Translations under genes and position numbers: made by a program
Shown: in pieces, positions 29,336 to 40,200 of the stretch
Layout: each line of letters opens with the position of its first letter
Position numbering within the stretch: position 1 is the stretch's first letter
Source: Mesorhabditis belari
Taxonomy: Eukaryota > Nematoda > Chromadorea > Rhabditida > Rhabditidae
Length of the DNA stretch: 64,000 nucleotides
Direction: 5' to 3'
Assembly: GCA_958450365.1 (NCBI GenBank)
Contig: CAUEEP010000758.1
Span: forward strand, 278,640 to 342,639
Notes under the pieces: model-generated
What the model was told of the DNA's origin: nothing
What the model saw: only the letters and a program-made list of their open reading frames with translations
Databases searched by the model: none

Positions 29336-29470
29336 AATGACGACCATTTTAAGTTACAAGGTTCAAAAAAACGAGTAAAACAGCTTTCTGGACAAATTTT
29401 AGAACGATTGAAACAATTGAATCACGAGTTGAACGCAGCCTTTCAACATCGACAAGCCGCTAGACTTTAA
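29332..29470 (+). CDS. Plus-strand terminal-exon-like island
   Basis: After gacctag the frame reads LNDDHFKLQGSKKRVKQLS then QILERLKQLNHELNAAFQHR and a TAA, a plausible amphipathic coiled coil. It directly follows the 21-bp gacctagcctag array, which carries the same acceptor-like cctag in every unit. No upstream exon is assigned. Confidence 0.27.
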
Positions 29471-29571
29471 CTAACTAAACGATTACGATTTCATTGTTTA
29501 TCAAAAAATCATTGATAAATTTGCGTTGCAACTAGTGAGGTTACGATAGCTTGAAACCAGGAAACGTTTTA

Positions 29572-29749
29572 GAAAACACAATCAAAAAAAACGAGCCAAT
29601 TCTCCAAGCCTCCTAGATTATTAATCTCAAAAATTCAATTCCAAAGTATTCCCGAAGCTGTCATTTTCTTTCGAAAACACAATCCATCAAAAGAATTTCC
29701 CGATGATCGTCTAATAAACAACAGTCAGAGGCAAAAAAAAACTACGGTA
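29572..29749 (+). CDS. Plus-strand exon-like island
   Basis: Open phase 0 to phase 0 between acceptor acgttttag and donor ACG|gtaatcg, about 59 codons. Contains SKPPRLLISKIQFQSIPEAV and FFRKHNPSKEFPDDRLINN. No partner exon was assigned with confidence, and the AT-rich context makes chance openness possible. Confidence 0.28.
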
Positions 29750-30137
29750 ATCGAAAAAGAATTGAAATTGAAGTAATTGGGTTGAAAAATGTCATTTCTG
29801 CCTTATCAAAAAGCGGAATTGGCTCTATTCAATTACAAAATGACTTGAAAAGAAAAAGAAAACGATTCAGGAGACTCAGGGAACTTTTGACCAGCTGGAC
29901 TTTGCTGGAAGAAAAATAAAAATAGGAATTTGTCGTAGAGAAAAAATAAAAATAGGAATTTGTCGCGCAACGTGGCATTCCAAACGATTCAGTTTTTCTC
30001 GACAAATTCCAGGGAAAAAATCTAGGGGAAAAATTGTTTCAAACGTTGAAGCATAGCAGAATCAAAAACAACGGTAAAAAGACGATTCAGTTGCTTATCC
30101 CTTTTTCGCTCTCTACAAATTCGAAAAGATTCTTTTA

Positions 30138-30300
30138 ATGCACTAGATTTCTCAATTACAAAGCTAATTGTTCAATAAAAATCGAAAAAAGCGTTCCAGT
30201 CCATCCGTCAATCAATCCGCTCGCAATTCGGTCCAATTACCCCGACCCAGCAACTTCCCGTCAATGTCAAAACGATCAACAAGCATCATTTTAACGTTGA
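30138..30300 (-). repeat. Inverted copy of 33620-33775
   Basis: The minus strand here repeats the segment encoding LVDRFDIDGKLLGRGNWTEL plus downstream sequence, about 160 bp, found on the plus strand at 33620-33775. Confidence 0.8.
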
Positions 30301-31273
30301 AGCATAGCAGAATCAAAAACAACGGTAAAAAACGATTCAGTCGATCATTTTCGCTCTCTACAAATTCGAAAAGAAACACCTTTGACCTTGGCCGACTTTG
30401 AAAACCATCGGCTACAAATTCACAGCTCAATATCTTCTTTACCTTTATCTTTGCTCAATATCTTTTTGTATCTTGTATATTTGTATTATAAAGGAAAAAA
30501 AAGCCTCTATAAAGTGACTGGCGAGGTGTTCTTTGTGCGGCTACGTAATCACTCGCTTCCTGACAAAACTTCCTGGTATAGAATAGAAAAAAAAGTGTTT
30601 TTCGAGATGTTTTTTGATGTTAAATTTGAATTTCTGTCATTCCAACGTGGCATTCCAATTAACGTTAAAAAAAAGTTAAAAAAAGCAAAAAATAAGTTTT
30701 TAAAAAATTCGAACGCAAATTTTGATTTTGGTTGCATTTTAGAATTCGACCCTTAAGCTATTTTGCGCGGGTTACGGTAGGTTATCCATTGTGATTTTAA
30801 AAACGATTTATCTGACCTCAAAATCAATGGTTTTTGACGTTTTTGGTCTTCAAATGACCAGAAAGAAAATATCTTTCAAAATTCGCCGGGCATTTTTGAT
30901 CCATCCTGAAATACGCGTTTTTTCGAGTGCTTTTTAGAAAACCCATAATGGGATCTTTGGGTAAATCTCATTTTTAAGAAAAACTGTCGAACCGATTTTA
31001 AAAAAAAGTTTCAGATTCGGAATCAGCGCAATTTTTCACGTTGAATGGTGTGTCAAACTTGAATTTTGACTAGAAAAATATTTTTTAGCCTTATTTCGCG
31101 CCGTTGTGCGCCGCGTCGTCGTTTCTTTTTCATTTTCAAATCATTTATGTTTGTGAATTTGAAAGTTTTGTTCTTTTTTTTATTTTTTATTCTTTTTTTT
31201 TTATTTTTTATTCCTTTTTTATTGAAATTATTGTTTTACGCAATAAATTTTATGTTGAAATGAGAAAGAAATC

Positions 31274-31632
31274 TACCGTATTTACTCTATTAGTGGGGTC
31301 CCCCACTATTTTTTCAATCCCCTTCCAGACGACCCCACTATTAGAGAAATTTAAAAGAACATAAAACCAAAGTTTTAAATTGAAAAGATATCAATTTTTC
31401 TCCGAAATTCTTGAAAAAACAAGTTTGGCTTCATTATTTATTTAGCTTTAACCGTAACAAAACATTAACAAACAGTAAAAGAACTAATCCAAGAGATCAA
31501 CAATTGATGTATCACTTTCGTTACCAATATTAGAGAGGACCCCACTATTTTTTCAACCCCCCTCCAGACGACCCCACTATTAGAGAGGACCCCACTATTA
31601 GAGAGGACCCCACTAATAGAGTAAATACGGTA
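31274..31632. mobile_element. MITE, family 3
   Basis: Inverted ends taccgtatttactctattag with internal repeats of gaccccactattagagagga. It differs from family 2 in the interior although the end sequence is related. Confidence 0.7.
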
Positions 31633-31871
31633 TTTCCATTTGAGAGCCGAGTGGAGAATCCGAAACTTTAGCCGGACCACAATGCAAACTTTCATTTTCT
31701 GTCTTTTCTTTTTCATTTCTTTTTCATTTTCAAATCATTTATCTTTGTGAATTTGAAAGTTTTATTCTTTTTTTATTGAAATTATTCTTTTATGCGATAA
31801 ATTTTATGTTGAAATGAGAAAGAAATCAATTTCAATTTGAGAGCCGAGTGGAGAATCCGGAACTTTAACCA

Positions 31872-32255
31872 GACCACAATGAAGGCCAAAACCAACTGTG
31901 AGATGGTTTGTGGAGTTGAATGGAAACAACGAAAGCAAGGCTTATCTTCTGAACCATTGCAAAAGTGATCTGGTGATTATTCTCCCGAAGACGAGAAACG
32001 TGGCAGATCCGAGGTAAGGTGCTGTTAAAAGCTGTGATGTCAAAAGGTGCTGATCTTCTGGTACTACTTCCGAACGACAACCGGCTTCCTACAAATTAGA
32101 AGAGCACTTAAAGGTTGACCAATCAACGGTAGTCAGACATCTAAAAGCCCTTGAGTTTACATTGAAATTGAGGAGCTGAATAAACCATACCCTGACCGAG
32201 AATCAGAGATTGAACAGGATCAGTGCTGCGCATCTTTCGCTTTTTTCAGTTCCTC
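31872..32255 (+). pseudogene. Degenerate mariner transposase fragment
   Basis: The plus strand, broken by stops, shows LEEHLKVDQSTVVRHLKALE and NHTLTENQRLNR, matching the helix-turn-helix and linker region of mariner transposases. No terminal repeats are seen. Confidence 0.65.
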
Positions 32256-32304
32256 CTCTTCCTTTTGATTTTTTTTGCAAAAACCTTTCCATTTTCTGAG
32301 CAAA

Positions 32305-32372
32305 ATTGATTCGTCGACGTCCGAGCTGCCGACAAGAACAAATTCAATGTCAAGTACGAGAAACATCAAATT
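32305..32372 (+). pseudogene. Inverted partial copy of gene C exon 24
   Basis: About 60 nt on the plus strand match exon 24 and its donor (gattcgtcgacgtccgagct ... ) almost exactly, then diverge. There is no acceptor, so it is a non-functional copy. Confidence 0.8.
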
Positions 32373-33031
32373 TTGACATCTCTATTTTCATTCCCTTCGT
32401 CTATAGGTGTACAACGGAAATTCAGCAATTTTCTGAGGTCATAAGAAATAGATATAAATCAAATATTTTAAGTTGAATAAAGTTCAGAAATTTTTAGAGA
32501 ACTTTGAGAAAAATTTTTTGAAATCTTTTGCAAGAGTCAACAAGTTTAGGGGTTTTTTTTTTGGCGATAATTACTAGCTTTTTCGACGTCGAGATAAACA
32601 CATTTTGGAATGATTTATTCACATCGGTTTCGAGATGGATCGAAAAAAGAAAAACCTCGGGATGATTCATGGAAAACATGGGAAAAGAACGTGTACTTTG
32701 TGGAATTTGCGCAAACGAAACCCTTCTCGCAACACAAACGCTTTCTTCATTTTCCTGCGAGTCGACGAGACAAGAAAGATGAAGAAATGAGTGCGCTAGA
32801 CGGGGTGCGTTTGCACGTTTTCGAAAGCAAAAAGAGAAAATTTGTTTCTCTAACAAGGAAATAGCTTTCAAAGTTGTTCTTTTGAGTGTACTTTGTGCTC
32901 TTATTAGCGTAGAAATCTATCCTTTCTAGCGCACTGAATTCTTTTTTTCTTTTCTGTTTATTTTTATTTAAATTTATTTACCCGTGAAATCGTTTGAACA
33001 ATAATTTTCCAAAAAAAAAAAATTTTAAAGA

Positions 33032-33101
33032 TGAGCTAAAGTTTTTCGTTTTTTCGACAAATCCGCTGGGGTTTCTGGATGGAAAGTGGGACGGACAACT
33101 G
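33032..33101 (-). CDS. Minus-strand terminal-exon-like island
   Basis: Acceptor ttttttttcag, phase 1 in, reads VRPTFHPETPADLSKKRKTL then AHL and TAA. It could be an alternative 3' exon of gene C or an exon fossil. The phase does not match the preceding gene C exon directly. Confidence 0.25.
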
Positions 33102-33138
33102 AAAAAAAAAATGATATCAATGATATGAAATGATTGAA

Positions 33139-33384
33139 ATACTGTAATAGAAGCTCAATAATGTGCGGAGTGTTGTGTAGTCTAGCTTTAAACGAGTTTT
33201 TCTCGACACTCGTTTAAGCTATAATGTGCGATTAGGTATCAAAAAAATAGCCCCGAATTTCAGCTATTTTTTGATACAAAAGCGCGCATTGTAGCATAAA
33301 CCAGTGTCGAGAAAAACTCGTTCAAAGCTAGACTAAGCAACACTCCGCACCGTCATTATGGGCGGTGGGGTACTATTACAGTAC
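33139..33384. mobile_element. Fold-back MITE, family 1, copy 3
   Basis: Starts tactgtaatag and ends ctattacagta, with the inner hairpin. The outer parts of the terminal repeats are shorter. Confidence 0.72.
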
Positions 33385-33583
33385 GTTATGAGTACGAGTA
33401 TGAGTACGAGTACGAGTAAATCTTTTGATATCAAATTATCAAATTAAATCAAATCGATATCAAAATATCAAATCAAAAATCAAATGTTTTTTTGAAAGTA
33501 CGAGTACTTGTGCGACTACGCGTCACTGCGACTACGACTACGCGTAACTTTTGCGACTACGCGACTGTACTATACTGTAACAG

Positions 33584-33681
33584 TATTGACGATAAGAAAA
33601 ATCTCGATTTAAATTTTAAAATGGTACTTGTTGATCGTTTTGACATTGACGGGAAGTTGCTGGGTCGGGGTAATTGGACCG
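33584..33681 (+). CDS. Plus-strand exon-like island with inverted copy
   Basis: Acceptor actgtaacag, donor CGGG|gtaattgg; phase 2 in, 1 out. Reads IDDKKNLDLNFKMVLVDRFD then IDGKLLGR. It is phase-compatible with 35532-35677. Most of it (33620-33775) is repeated inverted at 30138-30300. Not recognised. Confidence 0.3.
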
Positions 33682-34137
33682 AATTGCGAGCGGATTGATT
33701 GACGGATGGACTGGAACGCTTTTTTCGATTTTTATTGAACAATTAGCTTTGTAATTGAGAAATCTAGTGCATTAGAAGAGGTGCGTTTTGAGCATAAAGT
33801 ACACCAAGAGTTATCGTTTTCTTTTTTGAAGCTTGAGACTTTTGAAGCTTGAGACTTTTGAAGCCTGAGAGCCAATCTACATTAGAACTAGGCTCATTAT
33901 CGGTTAATCTAGTGTCAAATAGAAAGGAAGATAGAAAACGAAAGATTGTCGGGATTTCTCTACCGTAAGTTTAAGCAATAAACAAGTCTGTTCAGAAATC
34001 TAAAGGCCAGTCGAAACCCAGTTCTTGGTAGAGTGCAAAAGCCACCGCACCGCCCTCCCCCGGCGGTAAGTTTTTTTTTTTTGCAGAAGCCTAGGCATCT
34101 CGATTAGTTAAACAACTCTCATTATTATGACAAAGTT

Positions 34138-34249
34138 TTAAAATGTGTGAAAGGGATCGCCCGGGCCGCCTCTCGGGCCCGTGCGGGAGATGGGTGGGGA
34201 CGCGTGGGGGAGGTACCTGGAAATTCGTTTTCCTAGGCACTTTCGTGTG
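34138..34249 (-). CDS. Gene C exon 28 (terminal)
   Basis: Acceptor cgtgatcag; phase 2 in. Reads TRKCLGKRISRYLPHASPP then ISRTGPRGGPGDPFHTF and TAA. It is GC-rich. A possible donor CCAG|gtacctcc lies inside; if used, the gene would continue downstream. Confidence 0.58.
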
Positions 34250-37200
34250 CTGATCACGAATATCACAACGGAAAGGCGTAATTCCTCCAAAAAAGACCAA
34301 ACCCCCACCCATTGTTCATTGTTTTTAGTTCATTGTTGAGTAATGTAGAGCATGTTAAAAAATGATTTGAAAGCCCTAAGCCTAAGCCTAAGCCACAATC
34401 AAACAAAGCTTTTTTTTGCACTTACCCAGCACTATTCTCTGCACTCGTGATCCCATTCGGACTCATCGATCCTCCAATTCCCGTTTCCCGTCGACCATAA
34501 TGTGAAAGGTACTCTTTCAGCACTCGATCCTTATCACTTTTCTAGAAATAATTTAAGAATTACTGTAATATTGTTCTTTTATTCTTCTTTTATTGTTCTT
34601 TTATCGTTCTTTTATTCTTCTTTTATTCTTCTTTTATTCCTCTTTTATTCTTCTTTTATTCTTCTTTTATTCTTCTTTTATTCTTCTTTTATTCTTCTTT
34701 TATTGTTCTTTTATTATTCTTTTGTTCTTCTTTTGTTCTTCTTTTGAGACTGTAATATTGTTTTTGAATAACCTTATCACTCCTCCAAAAGTATTGCACA
34801 AAAACGCGTGATTGAAAGCCGCACCATTGTTCGCCTTCTGGAAAAGCTTTGATTGGGAATTTTTTTCAAATCAAAAGTAAGTATTGATTGAATATTTTTT
34901 AAAAAACCTTTATTCAACGGCACAACAACGCTGATGATTCGATGAAAACCCTTGCAACTACGCCAATAGCTGAAGTGTCTGAAAAGAGTTGAAAAGAGTT
35001 GAAAAGAGTTGCAAAGAGATCAGAAATCAGCTCGATTATGCGGGAACACAAGGTACACCCCATCAATCACACCTAGTTCAGTGTGCTAGACGTCTAAATT
35101 TTTGAGGAGAGCTCAAAGTACACGAAAATGAACGCGCAGTCTTATGCGCCAGACTCGTGTCGTTTATGCGGGAACACAAAGTACACAAAACGTGCGCCAG
35201 GCGTCTAAAGTTTGAGGAGAGCTCAAAGTACACGAAAATGAACGCGCAGTCTTATGCGCCAGACTCGTGTCGTTTATGCGGGAACACAAAGTACACAAAA
35301 CGTGCGCCAGGCGTCTAAAGTTTGAGGAGAGCTCAAAGCACACGAAAATTTGTTCTATTACTGTTCTTTGCTTACGCCTTAGCATTTTAAACTATATACC
35401 GCCCATAGTACAGTATGAACTAGAGAAATTCCAAAAAATTCAGCTCAAAGACAAGCCAAAGCCATGGCTTTTGGCTTTCTGAACGATGCCGCTGAAGAAA
35501 AACCCTTCTAGGTCACAGTACTCACAATCAGACCCTAAGCTTTTTATATTCGACGATTCGATTGAAAGATTCGACTTTCACATCCCCCAACCTGGTCACT
35601 TTGAATACTCTCTCCAAATCGACTCTCATCAAACCACCGCCTTTAATTTTCTTTCGTCGATACGCTCCTTTTGCTGAGCCTTTCCATGAAAGAAGGGTCA
35701 CCTAAAAATAAGCAAAACTATTGACAGTAATTGACGAAATTATTGACAATCATTTTATGCTCAAGATCTATTTTATGATCACCTGATGATAAGTGCGCAG
35801 TGTCTCGGAGAAAAAAAAGCGTGAAGACGAGCTGGTTTGCTTCCAGAATCTGAATTGAATTCGATAAACCATTGCACTAACCACTAGACCGCCAAGCGAC
35901 CTCTGGCCCGTCTTTAAAAACTCACTAAGACTAAAACGCCCCTCAAATCTTTAAAAGGGCTTGTAAAAACTTGTAAACCAGTTTTAGTGTGTTTACAATA
36001 CTCAAAAGTAGCTAATTTTTATATCATTCGACTCGTCTTTTCAAGCTCTACAAGAGCTCGATATGTGCTCTAACACATATCGAGAACTCCAACCGATTCC
36101 TTGTGAACACCATTTTAAAGCTCTAACTCTAAGTAACTGGAGAAATCAGTGCCGGTAAGCACGCTAATCGTATCACAATAGAAATTCAGCTTTATCTTAA
36201 CTATTAAAAACAAGTTTTGCTCAATTTTTGATCTTAAAATCAGTGAAATCTGAAAACGAACGTGTGATCGGCGACAATCGGCTCTACCGGCACAGCATCT
36301 CCATCAAGAATGAAACAAAAATTGTCAACAACCATTGTCGGATTGATCTGAAGGTTGAATTTGTTGAATTAAACTGATTTATAGGCTCACCTTGCACAAA
36401 TATTTAACCGGACAAGTGAGCGTGTTCTCTAATGTAGCCGCTCCATCCATTGGCGGTTGATCTTTCGTGAAAACGGGGATCGGTTCAAGATTGTCTCCAT
36501 TTATATGAAAAACGAGTTCTTCTTCCTCTTCAATTGCTAAAATATGAAAGAGTTTAGATTTTAGAAAAGAAAATTTGATGTTTTTCGTACTTGACATTGA
36601 ATTTGTTCTTGTCGGCAGCTCGGACGTCGACGAATCAGTGATCTCTTCAACACGGCTGAATTTTGGAACATTTAAAAGTTTTAAAACGAAATTTTCAATT
36701 TTTCAAGGTCTCTAGTAGACTTGTAACAAAAAAAATCTGTCGCTTCTTTTTTCCCATTGACAATTCAAGGTTTTTCGTGTTTTTCTCAGCACCAACCATT
36801 TGAGTTTCACTATTTTAATTACCATTCGATGCAGAATAAAATTGCGCGTCGAATGATACCAAAATCAACTCAAAATGTAATATCCACGTAAAGCTGTTGG
36901 CTAAAAACCTAAACCCTCCATTATGGGCGGGACTTAACCTTTTGCCAACGGCAATTTACGGTTTTTCGTGTTTTTCTCAGCACCAACCATTCGAGTTTCA
37001 ATATTTTAATCACCATTCGATGCAGAATAAAATCGCGCGTCGAATGATACCAAAATCAACTCAAAATATCATATCTACGCAAAGTTATGAGGCAAAAGAA
37101 TCAGCTCTGCCTATTATGGGCGGGATTTAGGTTTTTAGCCAACAGCTTTACGTGGATATTACATTTTGAGTTGATTTTGGTATCATTCGACGCGCGATTT

Positions 37201-40200
37201 TATTCTGCATCGAATGGTAATTAAAATAGTGAAATTCAAATGGTTGGTGCTGAGAAAAACACGAAAAACCTTGAATTGTCAATGGGAAAAAAGAAGCTAC
37301 AGATTTTTTCGTCTGTAGCACATTCTCTAATGTAAGTGTACGGTAAATGGTGATATTTTTAACTAGTCAAACACAGCCCACCTTCACTGTCGAACTCTTC
37401 AATGCACTGCCTGGTCAAATGTTTTTGAAGACTGATTTTTCTATCGAAACCCACAAACACAATAAATCTCAACTCTGGAAGCTCTGGAAGCTCTGGAAGC
37501 TCTGGTAGCTCTGGAAGCTCTAATAGCTTCCATTTTCTAAAACACGCTCCTTTCTCTTTCTCTTTCCTCTATTTTTATCTAATCTATCCACTTTTTATAC
37601 CTTTCGATATTCTTTTTCAATCCTCACAAAATTCGATCCAAAAAATAGCGACAAAATTACGGTAGCCAATCGGAGGAAGTTGAAAAGAAAAGAAAACGTT
37701 TAAGAAAAGGATACTTTTAGCTGCCGTAACCCTCGTTAAAAGAGGGTTTCTATTTTTATATTTTTTTCTCTAAATGATATAAAACTTTATTCTTATTTGT
37801 ATCTTTTTTTTTCATTTTAAAACAATGAACTCGAAAAGCTCGAAGATTAGAAATTTCAAAAAATCGAAAAAAAAAGAAGAAAAATGAAAAATTAGCATAT
37901 ATCACAAAATCGAGAGAATGCAATGGCGTGTGTGTGAAAAAAAAAAATGCGAAAAAAATGTGTCACCGAAAAAATTCCCTGAGTAAAAAAATAAAAAATA
38001 AAAAAAACAATGAAAATTTGCATATAAAAATCGCCTAGATAATCGGCTCATATGTAAATTTGCATTGAAAATAAGGATTACGGTAGATTGAAAGCACAAA
38101 ATAGGGAAGCTAAATGGGGGAAAAGATATGCTCATTTGTCGAGGGAAATTTGAAAAAAAATTTCTTTTTAAATTTCTTTAAAAATTTCTTTAAAAATTTC
38201 TTTAAAGATATTCAAGCAAGGGGATTTTTGCAAGGAATTCGCACGCCAGATGGTTAGCGTTTAGGGAAAAGCTCAAAGTACACGAAAATGAACGCACAGT
38301 CTTATGTGCTAGATTCGTGTCGTTTATGCGGGAACACAAAGTACACCCCGTCAATCACACCTAGTCCCAGTGCGTCAGATGTCTAAAGTTTGAGAAGAGC
38401 TCAGAGTACACGAAAATGAACGCACAGTCTTATGTGCTAGATTCGTGTCGTTTATGCGGGAACACAAAGTACACCCCGTCAATCATACCTAGTCCCAGTG
38501 CGTCAGATGTCTAAAGTTTGAGAAGAGCTCAGAGTACACGAAAATAACGCACAGTCTTATGTGCTAGATTCGTGTCGTTTATGCGGGAACACAAAGTACA
38601 CCCCGCCAATCATACCTAGTTCAGTGCGCTAGACGTCTAAAGTTTGAGGAGAGCTCAGAGTACACGAAAATGAACGCACAGTCTTATGTGCTAGATTCGT
38701 GTCGTTTATGCGGGAACACAAAGTACACCCCGTCAATCATACCTAGTCCCAGTGCGTCAGATGTCTAAAGTTTGAGAAGAGCTCAGAGTACACGAAAATG
38801 AACGCACAGCCTTATGTGCAGATTCGTGTCGTTTATGCGGGCCGACACCCCACGTCGTGCAAGTCTAAAGTTTGAGGAGAGCTCAAAGTACACGAAAATT
38901 TGCGCCAAATGCACCAGTTGCCAAACGTGCCCCAGATGGTTAGCGTTCAAGAAAAGCTCAAAGTACACCAAATTCAGTGTACACTAGATGCCTTGCGTTT
39001 ACAAAAGAGCACAAAGTACGTCGAAAGTTCTAAATTTTCATGTGCCAGAAGTCACGAAAACTCAAAGTCTACCGTTTTTTGCAAAATTTAGTGCACTAGG
39101 TGGCTTGAGAGAGAGCTCAAAGTACACCAATTTATAAAAATCCAGTGTACCAAGTGGTTGACGTTTGCAAGAAATCCCCAAGCTGAATAGCTTTCTTAAT
39201 ATCCTAGTTTCTTTTCTTGATAGCTTCTCTCTTTCACTGATTGATTATTTGTCTCTTTTGTTGTGGATCGGTGACAAAACGAAGTAATCGTTGCCTTCGT
39301 GGGTCGAATTCTCGTTGAACTCTCGCCTTATCAACGGCTTTCGCATTTCGCCACAAATATTGCACAAAGAGTCGCTTCTTGAACTCGGGATGCGAAGCGC
39401 CTTCAGCTTGCACCTAATAGATTTACTAATAAATAGTGATAGTAGCGTAAGTCGATTCTTTTTTTGGAGCTGATCGGCACCGGGGTTCGATCCCGCCACC
39501 TCTTGAAGGACACGCTCGCCTACCAGACGAACGCTTTACAGCTACACCAACACGTGCCCCATTGCCAGGAAAGAACCTTATATCTTACTATTTAACAAAT
39601 TCACGTTCGATTATCCAGTAGCAGAAGATCTTGAGTCAATGTCAGGCCACTAGAAACTACAACTTACACTTCAAACGCTTCTATTTTTTTTCTTCAAATC
39701 TACCGGATTCATATGAGCTATAACTCAAAAAATAGAGAATTTCAAGAGCTTTCGAATGGACTAAAGCAAATCAAAAAATATCAATTTTAAAGAAAGTTAC
39801 AGTTGTTTAAAGTCTTGACTCGAAACAAACCGTACTCGCGCGTAGTCAGACACTTTAAAAAACTGTAACTTTCTTTAAAATTGATATTTTTTGATGTGCT
39901 TTAGTGAAATCGAAAGCTCTTGAAATTCTCTATTTTTTGAGTTATAGATCATATCGATCTGATAGATTTGAAGAAAAAATAGAAGCGTTTATAGTTTGGC
40001 AGATCGTCATTTATGCAGTTTTAGTGCATTTCTAAGTTATTACCCCCAAATTCTTGATATTTCCAATCAAATCTTTTTCATCACAGCGCTGGGTTTTTTT
40101 TTGTTTTTAAGCTAGAATAAAATTCTGAACAGTATGGTGAATTCATTATGGCTTTGCCGAATCAGAATCAAATCTGGATTGGTGTAACTTCTGGGTTAAA

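Noticed and set aside
32494..32871. Long open frames on both strands
   Set aside because: They overlap a diverged unit of the caaagtacac family and show no domain or conserved splice structure.
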